Made by a program: the position numbers and the translations under genes. This document shows, in pieces, positions 35,529-41,062 of a stretch of 64,000 nucleotides of DNA. The stretch covers positions 124,001 to 188,000 of the forward strand of contig NZ_FMCW01000005.1 of the NCBI RefSeq assembly GCF_900091595.1, given 5' to 3'. The notes under the pieces were generated by a model that ran no database searches, was not told where the DNA came from, and saw only the letters and a program-made list of their open reading frames with translations. This DNA is from Micromonospora haikouensis (GTDB lineage Bacteria > Actinomycetota > Actinomycetes > Mycobacteriales > Micromonosporaceae). Numbering within the stretch: the stretch's first letter is position 1; each line of letters begins with the position of its first letter.

Positions 35529-35611
35529 CCCGCGCCGATCTTGCACTTTCGGCCCCCCGAAAGCCCGTTTCACACCATTCGCCGGGGCCCCAGCTGCAAG
35601 ATCGGCGCGGG
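35529..35611. repeat. Intergenic dyad with 17-bp perfect arms
   Basis: CCCGCGCCGATCTTGCA (35529-35545) and its exact complement (35595-35611) flank 49 bp. The interior contains a second stem, CTTTCGG/CCGAAAG (35546-35563). The whole would fold as a branched hairpin. It lies in a 290-bp spacer otherwise made of C-rich and G-rich simple sequence. Confidence 0.65.
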
Positions 35612-35690
35612 CTGGGGGCGCGGGTGGCGGGGCGGGCGCGGGCGGGGCGCGGGCGGGGTACAGGTGGGGTGGGGTGGGTGGGTGGGTGGG

Positions 35691-36221
35691 TCAGTCGGTC
35701 AGGGGGGTGCCGGAGGCGGCGGCCACGCCCTCCAGGTAACCGCGGGCGCGCTCGGCCTTGGGGTAGCGCCCGACCAGCGCCCAGAACCGGGCGTTGTGGC
35801 TGGGCACGATGAGGTGGGCCAGCTCGTGCAGCAGGACGTAGTCGATCACCCAGTCGGGCATGTCCTGGATGCGGTGCGAGATGCGGATGGTGCGGTCGGC
35901 GGGGGTGCAGGAGCCCCACCGGCCGTTCTGGTTGGTCACCCAGCGGACGCTCACCGGGACGGCCTGGTCGCCGTACTCGGCGAGGTAGAGGCCGCGCAGC
36001 CGGGTGGCGCGGCCGAACAGCTCGTCGTCGGTGCGGACCAGGCGCCCCTCGCGGGCCGCCAGCCGGGCCAGCATCCGGTCGACCCACTCGGTCTCCTCGG
36101 CCCGGGAGAACTGGTCGGGGATCAGCACCACGACCCGTTCCCCGTCGCGGTAGGCGGACACCGTGCGTCGCCGGCGCTGGCTGCGCCGTACTTCGACGAC
36201 CGGCTTCCGCGCCCCTGCCAT
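35691..36221 (-). CDS. YgjP-like (M48/DUF45) zinc metallopeptidase
   Basis: 176 residues from the ATG opening MAGARKPVVEV. Zinc motif HELAH at 132-136, followed by the downstream ligand region VPSHNARFW; the preceding block RWGSCTPADRTIRISHRI is the family signature (usually WGSC..x..I.hn). Cytosolic, no membrane segment. The YgjP/SprT-like group is thought to act on protein or DNA-protein substrates, but its target is unknown. A start 23 codons upstream is possible. Confidence 0.85.
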   Translation of the reverse strand: MAGARKPVVEVRRSQRRRRTVSAYRDGERVVVLIPDQFSRAEETEWVDRMLARLAAREGRLVRTDDELFGRATRLRGLYLAEYGDQAVPVSVRWVTNQNGRWGSCTPADRTIRISHRIQDMPDWVIDYVLLHELAHLIVPSHNARFWALVGRYPKAERARGYLEGVAAASGTPLTD

Positions 36222-36735
36222 CAGCGGGCCGCGCAGCCTTGGATTGCTGTCACGAAGGAAAGCTAATGGGTACTGACCAGGGGTCCGCAAGAGTCAACAC
36301 CACGACACGCGCCCGGAAAGTCATGGTTGGTGACCAGGAGTCCCGAAAAAAAACCTTGCGGACCGTCACGGAGGGGCTCCGTCACGGTTCGTGGTGGCCG
36401 CGTCGGGAAGCCGCGCGCCTCCGCCCCACGGTATGTGATCACGCCGCCGGCCGCCCGCCGGGGGCCGCCTCTCGGGCGATCTGAGGGGGTTCACCCGGCG
36501 TGTCCCCGCGAAACTGACTTATCCGACGTAATTCGGCATGCACACTCTCGACGTCGACTTGCTCACAGTGTCGAAGCACAGCTGACATGGAACCGCCCGC
36601 ACCTGGGTAGGGTCCGCGGACCAGCGGTCACGAGCGTGGCCGCGGAGAAGTCCCGGCGTCGGCGCCCCCCGTGGCCCGCCGCCGGGCAACCCGCCGGAAC
36701 CGGATTGACCGGCGGACGAGACGAGGAGGACAACC
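36222..36735. other. 514-bp intergenic region with an orphan hairpin
   Basis: Between the YgjP-like gene (minus) and the DUF5679 gene (plus), promoters for both are expected. A TTGACT hexamer on the minus strand near 36291 may serve the peptidase gene. At 36362-36388 lies a near-perfect hairpin beside eight A residues. No coding region with credible codon use is seen. Confidence 0.4.
36346..36388 (-). terminator. Candidate intrinsic terminator without an assigned gene
   Basis: On the minus strand ACCGTGACGGAG, a three-base loop and CTCCGTGACGGT form a stem with one mismatch. A T8 run follows eight bases later. No minus-strand gene ends here, so if active it would end a small RNA or an antisense transcript from the DUF5679 side. 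Confidence 0.35.
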
Positions 36736-36903
36736 GTGGCCGACCAGGCCCAGACCTACAACGGTTACTGCGTCAAGTGCAAGGAGAAGCGGGACTTCGA
36801 GGGGCACGTCGAGGTCTCGAAGACCGGGATGAACATGGCCAAGGGCAAGTGTCCGGTGTGCGGCACAACAGTGAACCGCATCCTGGGCAAGGCGAAGGTC
36901 TGA
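36736..36903 (+). CDS. DUF5679 small zinc-ribbon-like protein
   Basis: 55 residues, GTG start after a strong GAGGAGG. Two CxxC pairs (YCVKCKEKRDF and GKCPVCGTTVNR; Cys12/15 and Cys39/42) suit one zinc ion. The family is widespread in actinobacteria and annotated only as DUF5679. It may bind RNA or protein, like other small zinc ribbons. It has 500 bp of upstream DNA and an excellent ribosome site, so it is probably well expressed. Confidence 0.82.
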   Translation: MADQAQTYNGYCVKCKEKRDFEGHVEVSKTGMNMAKGKCPVCGTTVNRILGKAKV

Positions 36904-37006
36904 CCCGTTCGGGTCCGGCACGGGGGAGGGCGGCCACCGGTCGCCCTCCCCCGTCGCGTTGCCGGTGCGCGCCCGTGTCGGTCACCCGACACAGTTACCG
37001 GCGAGT

Positions 37007-37068
37007 TGTGGATAACCCGCCATTCGCTGTGGATAACCCTGCGTAGGCGGGTGCGCACCTGTGGACAA
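37007..37068 (+). promoter_or_regulatory. Cluster of three DnaA boxes
   Basis: TGTGGATAA (37007-37015), TGTGGATAA (37028-37036) and TGTGGACAA (37060-37068) are all in one orientation. Reversed they read TTATCCACA, TTATCCACA and TTGTCCACA, the classical DnaA boxes. The centres are 21 and 32 bp apart, about two and three helical turns. No dnaA or dnaN is near, so this is not oriC. It may titrate DnaA or regulate the following gene. Confidence 0.6.
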
Positions 37069-37108
37069 CGATCGACGGAAAGCAGGGACTCGGTCACGAT
37101 TCGTCGTC

Positions 37109-38161
37109 ATGGACCGCGAACCGCTGCCCCGCCCCACCCTGCTGCCCGGCCTGACCCGCCTCTGGCGGGACCGGCACACCCTCCAGCTCGGGCTGGAGCC
37201 GGGCCGGGCCGTCCTCGTCGAGGTGGCCAACCCCCGCGCCGTCCGGGTGCTCGACCTGCTCGACGGCACCCGCAGCGAGCGCCTCGTCCTCGCCCACGCC
37301 GCCGGGGCCGACGTGCCACGGGACGAGGCGCGCGGGCTCGTCGACGCGCTGTGCGCCGCCGGGCTGGTCGTACCCGCGCACACGCTGCTGCCCCGCGACC
37401 TCGCGGGGCCGGCGCGGCGGCGGCTCAGCGCGGAGGCCGGGGCGCTGGCGTTCGCCGCGCCCGCGCTGCCCGGCACACCGGCCCAGGTGCTGCGGCGGCG
37501 CCGCGCCGCGCGGGTGCTGGTCACCGGCGCCGGACGGCTCGGCGCACCGGTCGCCGTCGCGCTCGCCCAGGCCGGGGTCGGGCACGTACGCCCGGACCTG
37601 GCCGGGCCGGTGTGCCCGGCCGACCTGGTGGGCACGGGTCTCGCCGCCGCCGACCTGGGCCGGCCGCTCGCCGCCGCCGTACGCGACGCGGTGGACCGGG
37701 TCGCCCCCGGCACCGCCACCCGCCCGCTGCGCGGCGGTCGACCCGATCTCGTGCTCCTGCTCGGCCTCGACCGGCCGGCGGCCCTCGTCGCGGCCGGTTT
37801 CGCCCAGCGTCGTCAGCCGCACCTGCTGCTCGGCCTCCGCGAGGGGGTGCCCACGGTCGGGCCGCTGGTCCGTCCGCCGATCGGGCCCTGCCTGCGCTGC
37901 GTCGACCTGCACCGGACGGACCGGGACCCGGGCTGGCCGACGCTCGCCGCCCAGCTCGCCACCGACACCCCGGACCAGGCCGGCGGCGCGGCGACCCTGC
38001 TCGCCGCAGCCGGGTACGCCGCCGCCGAGGCGCTGGCACACCTCGACGGCGGCACCCCGGAGACCCTCGGCTGCGCCGTGCAGGTCGCCGGACCGGGCCG
38101 GCTACGCCGGCGGACCTGGCCGCCCCACCCGTCCTGCCGTTGCGCCGGGCCGAGCCGCTGA
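37109..38161 (+). CDS. RRE plus E1-like (ThiF/TOMM cyclodehydratase-type) protein, orphan
   Basis: 350 residues from ATG. Residues ~5-100 resemble a RiPP recognition element, a winged-helix peptide-binding domain (LGLEPGRAVLVEVANPRAVR, LVDALCAAGLVVP). Residues ~130-350 resemble the E1-like fold: VLVTGAGRLGAPVAVALAQA (nucleotide loop), then CLRCVDLHR and a C-terminal CRC that may bind zinc. The adenylation residues of active ThiF are not evident. There is no YcaO, precursor peptide or dehydrogenase nearby. Homologues of this type are recalled beside ABC1 kinase genes in actinobacteria, suggesting a housekeeping peptide-binding role. Confidence 0.65.
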   Translation: MDREPLPRPTLLPGLTRLWRDRHTLQLGLEPGRAVLVEVANPRAVRVLDLLDGTRSERLVLAHAAGADVPRDEARGLVDALCAAGLVVPAHTLLPRDLAGPARRRLSAEAGALAFAAPALPGTPAQVLRRRRAARVLVTGAGRLGAPVAVALAQAGVGHVRPDLAGPVCPADLVGTGLAAADLGRPLAAAVRDAVDRVAPGTATRPLRGGRPDLVLLLGLDRPAALVAAGFAQRRQPHLLLGLREGVPTVGPLVRPPIGPCLRCVDLHRTDRDPGWPTLAAQLATDTPDQAGGAATLLAAAGYAAAEALAHLDGGTPETLGCAVQVAGPGRLRRRTWPPHPSCRCAGPSR

Positions 38162-38445
38162 CTCCCGCCCCCGTTCCGGCCGCCCACGCGCCGGGCCACC
38201 GCGCCGGGCCATCGCGCCGGGCCACCGGGCCGGGTCGAGCCGTTGACCCACGCGCCGCCCCCACGCGACGGGCCGCCGTGCCGGGCCGCCCTGCCGGGCC
38301 GCGCCGCTGATCCACCCGGCGGGCCCTGCCCGGCGGCGACACGGGCGACCACGATCCGGGGGCGGACCGCCACGATCCGGGGGCGGACGGCCCCGGCCCG
38401 GCAGCGGAGCAGCCGCAAGGCCGCCGAGTCGGTAACAATGGCCGG
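38162..38445. other. 284-bp low-complexity spacer upstream of the ABC1 kinase gene
   Basis: It is made of CGGGCC-type simple sequence and a tandem CACGATCCGGGGGCGGAC pair. No ORF with credible composition or strong hairpin is seen. The kinase promoter should lie in its right part. Confidence 0.35.
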
Positions 38446-39777
38446 GTGACCGACATCCCGCGCCGGGCCGTGTCCCGGACCGCCAAGCTCGCCGCTCTGC
38501 CGCTCGGCTTCGCCGGCCGGACCGTCCTCGGCATGGGCAAGCGCGTCACCGGGCTGGCGTCCGACGTGATCTCCGCCGAGATCCAGCAACGCACCGCCGA
38601 GCAGCTGTTCAGCGTGCTGGGCCAGCTCAAGGGCGGGGCGATGAAGTTCGGCCAGGCGCTGTCGGTCTTCGAGGCGGCCCTGCCCGAGGAGATCGCCGCC
38701 CCGTACCGGCAGGCCCTCACCAAGCTCCAGGAGGCCGCCCCGCCGCTGCCCGCGGCCACCGTGCACCGGGTGCTCGCCGAGCAGCTCGGCCCGGCCTGGC
38801 GGGAACGCTTCGTCTCCTTCGACGACACCCCGGCCGCCGCGGCCAGCATCGGCCAGGTGCACCGGGCCGTGTGGCGGGACCCGGACGACGGCGCGCCCCG
38901 GGACGTCGCGGTCAAGATCCAGTATCCGGGGGCCGGGGACGCGCTGCTGGCCGACCTCAAGCAGCTCTCCCGGCTGGGCGGCATGTTCCGCGCGATCCAG
39001 CCGGGTCTGGACGTCAAGCCGCTGCTGGTCGAGCTGCGGGAGCGGATCACCGAGGAACTGGACTACGAGCTGGAGGCCGAGTCCCAGCGTGCCTTCGCCG
39101 CCGCGTACGCCGGCGACGACGAGATCTTCATCCCGACGGTGCTCACCGCCACCCCCCGGGTGCTGGTCACCGAGTGGATCGAGGGCACGCCGCTCGCCGA
39201 GATCATCCGCGAGGGCAGCGAAGAGCAGCGCGACGAGGCCGGGCGGCTCATGGCGATCCTGCACCTGTCCGCGCCGGCCCGCGCCGGGCTGCTGCACGCC
39301 GACCCGCACCCGGGGAACTTCCGGCTGCTGCCCGACGGCCGGCTCGGCGTCATCGACTTCGGCGCGGTGGCCCGCATGCCGGAGGGCACGCCCGAGCCGA
39401 TCGGCCGGCTGGCCGGGCTGGCCCTGCGCGGCGAGGCGGACGCGGTGGTCGACGGGCTGCGCGAGGAGGGCTTCGTCAGCCGGACGGAGCAGATCGACGC
39501 CCAGGCCGTGCTCGACTTCATCCGGCCCATGCTGGACCCGGTGGCCGAGGAGGAGTTCCGGTTCACCCGGGCCTGGCTGCGGGCCGAGGCGACCCGGCTG
39601 GCCAGCCCGCGCTCGCCCGCGTACCAGCTCAGCCGGCAGCTGAACCTGCCGCCGTCGTACCTGCTGATCCACCGGGTGACGCTCGGCTCGATCGGGGTGC
39701 TGTGCCAGTTGGAGGCGAAGGCGCCCTACCGGTCGATCCTGGAGCGCTGGCTGCCGGGCTTCGCCCCGGTCGGCTGA
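38446..39777 (+). CDS. ABC1/AarF (UbiB-like) atypical kinase
   Basis: 443 residues, GTG start. Family marks: K-x-G-Q motif in GGAMKFGQALSVFEAALPEE, the Ala-rich loop AAASIGQVHRAVW replacing the P-loop, VAVKIQYPGAGD (ATP-binding Lys), and HADPHPGNFRLLPDG followed by GVIDFGA (metal-binding Asp). ABC1 proteins support quinone or isoprenoid-lipid metabolism at the membrane by an ATPase-like activity. Rv3197 is the M. tuberculosis counterpart, also beside whiB7, where it is reported to influence macrolide resistance. Confidence 0.88.
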   Translation: MTDIPRRAVSRTAKLAALPLGFAGRTVLGMGKRVTGLASDVISAEIQQRTAEQLFSVLGQLKGGAMKFGQALSVFEAALPEEIAAPYRQALTKLQEAAPPLPAATVHRVLAEQLGPAWRERFVSFDDTPAAAASIGQVHRAVWRDPDDGAPRDVAVKIQYPGAGDALLADLKQLSRLGGMFRAIQPGLDVKPLLVELRERITEELDYELEAESQRAFAAAYAGDDEIFIPTVLTATPRVLVTEWIEGTPLAEIIREGSEEQRDEAGRLMAILHLSAPARAGLLHADPHPGNFRLLPDGRLGVIDFGAVARMPEGTPEPIGRLAGLALRGEADAVVDGLREEGFVSRTEQIDAQAVLDFIRPMLDPVAEEEFRFTRAWLRAEATRLASPRSPAYQLSRQLNLPPSYLLIHRVTLGSIGVLCQLEAKAPYRSILERWLPGFAPVG

Positions 39778-39794
39778 GCCGGGGCGGTGAGGCC

Positions 39795-39875
39795 GCCGGC
39801 TCAGCCGGCACGACGGGCACGGCCGGCTGCGCCGGCACGGTGAGCACCGCCGGCTGAGCCGGCACGACGACGCGG
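39795..39875. repeat. Three 27-bp tandem repeats, each with a 15-bp palindrome
   Basis: Copies begin at 39795, 39822 and 39849. Each opens with GCCGGCT-x-x-GCCGGC-type palindromes (GCCGGCTCAGCCGGC, GCCGGCTGCGCCGGC, GCCGGCTGAGCCGGC) followed by ACG. A degenerate fourth copy overlaps the ABC1 stop codon. It may act as a terminator between the convergent transcripts. Confidence 0.7.
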
Positions 39876-39923
39876 GGCAGGTCGGCCGGCGGCCGACCCG
39901 CCCCGCGCGGGTGTGGTGATCGG

Positions 39924-40112
39924 TTAGTAGACGCCCAGGTCGCGCGCCGACTGGCTGCGGCTGCTCATCGCGACGGTACGGGCGGTTCGGATGGTGCGGG
40001 TTGCCTCAGTGCTCGTGGTGGTGCGACCGGCCTGAGGCCGGGGCATTCGGGCCCGGGACAACGCTTCGTGGAGTAGTTGCATCTCGACGGCTCCGTGGGG
40101 CATGTGCAGCAT
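39924..40112 (-). CDS. Small hypothetical protein downstream of whiB7
   Basis: 62 residues: MLHMPHGAVEMQLLHEALS, then a Thr/Arg/Ser-rich basic tail (TRTIRTARTVAMSSRSQSAR). The ATG follows AGAAGG. It lies 68 bp behind whiB7 on the same strand and may be read through from it. No family recognised. The base composition is less extreme than in the surroundings. The N-terminal helix (VEMQLLHEALSRARM) is plausible as a folded element. It could also be non-coding. Confidence 0.45.
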   Translation of the reverse strand: MLHMPHGAVEMQLLHEALSRARMPRPQAGRTTTSTEATRTIRTARTVAMSSRSQSARDLGVY

Positions 40113-40180
40113 GGGTATCGACCTTCTCTGATGTGCTCGGGCCGGTGGACACCGGCGGGGGGTGGTGCGGATCGGGTGTG

Positions 40181-40546
40181 TCAGGCAGCCAACCGGACGG
40201 CGTGACGCGACGCGGACAGCCCACTGGCCGCCAGTCGCGCCTCAGCCTCGACCTTCAGTGCGGCGTCCCGCGCGACGTCCTCCTTGCGCGGGCGGCCCCG
40301 GGGCCGCTTGCGCGGGACGACCGCGCCACGCTCGAAGATCTCGCCGCCCCAGACGCCCCAGGGCTCGGCCCGCTCGACCGCGCCGGCGAGGCACTCGACG
40401 CGCAGCGGGCAGTCCCCGCAGAGCGACTTGGCCAACTCCAGCTCGGCGGGCTGGTCGGAGAACCACAGGTCGGGGTCGAACTTCCGGCAGGGCAGGTTCG
40501 CCTCCAGCTCGACGCTCAGGTCGACGGGGGCCAACGCCAGACTCAT
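40181..40546 (-). CDS. whiB7: WhiB7 (WblC) antibiotic-resistance regulator
   Basis: 121 residues. Four Fe-S ligands at C20, C43, C46 and C52 (CGDCPLRVEC), then the WhiB7-specific turn EPWGVWGGE, and an AT-hook RGRPRK at 83-88. WhiB7 binds the principal sigma factor and AT-rich DNA just upstream of -35 elements, inducing ribosome-protection and efflux genes when antibiotics stall ribosomes. It is preceded by an intrinsic terminator and an upstream ORF, fitting attenuation control. The C-terminus extends ~33 residues beyond the AT-hook. Confidence 0.93.
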   Translation of the reverse strand: MSLALAPVDLSVELEANLPCRKFDPDLWFSDQPAELELAKSLCGDCPLRVECLAGAVERAEPWGVWGGEIFERGAVVPRKRPRGRPRKEDVARDAALKVEAEARLAASGLSASRHAVRLAA

Positions 40547-40610
40547 CTCCCGGTCACCTCTCTCTCACTTCGATCTCGTGGATCGGATTTCCGACGTACT
40601 TCGGCGGGGC

Positions 40611-40654
40611 AAAAAACTGAGGCCGCGGATCCCGGTAGCGGGTTCCGCGGCCTC
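40611..40654 (-). terminator. Intrinsic terminator in the whiB7 leader (attenuator)
   Basis: On the minus strand GAGGCCGCGGAACCC and GGGATCCGCGGCCTC pair over 14 of 15 positions with a GCTACC loop, followed after AG by T6. It lies 65 bases before the whiB7 start and 24 bases after the upstream ORF stop. The T-run is the best of any hairpin in this GC-rich window. Confidence 0.85.
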
Positions 40655-40678
40655 GAGGTGAGCCGGTTGGTCTGGTGA

Positions 40679-40933
40679 TCAGACCGGTCTACCTCGAGGT
40701 GGAACGCCGCGGACATCAGTGCGCTGCTTGGCGCCGTCGATGCCCATGCCCGTGAAGCCACTGGTCCCCTCGGCTTCGGTGAGCGGCGCGACGGTCAGGT
40801 TCAGCTCGGCCTGAACCCGGGCCTGGTGCGCCCACGGAGCCGACGGTCGAGCGGCCGGGGCCACCCGGACAGCCGACAGCGGAACGACGGCAGCGGGCAG
40901 CGCCAGCGGACGCTCGTTGATGTAGATCTCCAT
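40679..40933 (-). CDS. Upstream ORF in the whiB7 leader (84 codons)
   Basis: ATG five bases after GGGAGGTGG, the clearest ribosome site in the region. The product begins MEIYINERPLALPAA and has no recognised domain; codon use is normal for the genome. Its TGA lies inside a small hairpin (GGTCTG-ATCAC-CAGACC on the minus strand) immediately before the terminator. Slow ribosomes on this ORF could favour an alternative structure and allow whiB7 transcription, as described for whiB7/wblC leaders in mycobacteria and Streptomyces. Whether the peptide itself matters is open; its length is larger than expected for a simple leader. Confidence 0.7.
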   Translation of the reverse strand: MEIYINERPLALPAAVVPLSAVRVAPAARPSAPWAHQARVQAELNLTVAPLTEAEGTSGFTGMGIDGAKQRTDVRGVPPRGRPV

Positions 40934-41023
40934 TGGTGCCACCTCCCTGACGTTTCCTCGATGCCGACTGGGTCTCCACCCCCGTGAGCAGCCGGAATGG
41001 CGCTGCTCGCGAGGTGTGTCCTG

Positions 41024-41062
41024 AGGCTATTCCTCGCCCCAGGGCGAGGGCAAACGAATTTA
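41024..41062 (-). promoter_or_regulatory. Candidate whiB7 promoter with an AT-rich upstream patch
   Basis: On the minus strand TTGCCC (41048-41053), an 18-base spacer and TAGCCT (41024-41029) follow an AT-rich TAAATTCGTTT patch ending at the -35. WhiB7-dependent promoters carry such a patch just before the -35, so this would permit autoregulation. The resulting leader would be ~470 bases. Confidence 0.4.

Noticed and set aside
37007..37068. Chromosomal origin oriC
   Set aside because: Only three boxes, no AT-rich unwinding region, and no dnaA, dnaN, rpmH or parAB nearby.
38162..38445. Pseudogene upstream of the ABC1 kinase
   Set aside because: The frames contain only PRAG-type low-complexity sequence with no trace of a recognisable domain.
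40543..40761. 72-codon minus-strand frame in the whiB7 leader as the leader peptide
   Set aside because: It has no ribosome site and runs through the terminator stem; the 84-codon ORF in another frame has a much better start.
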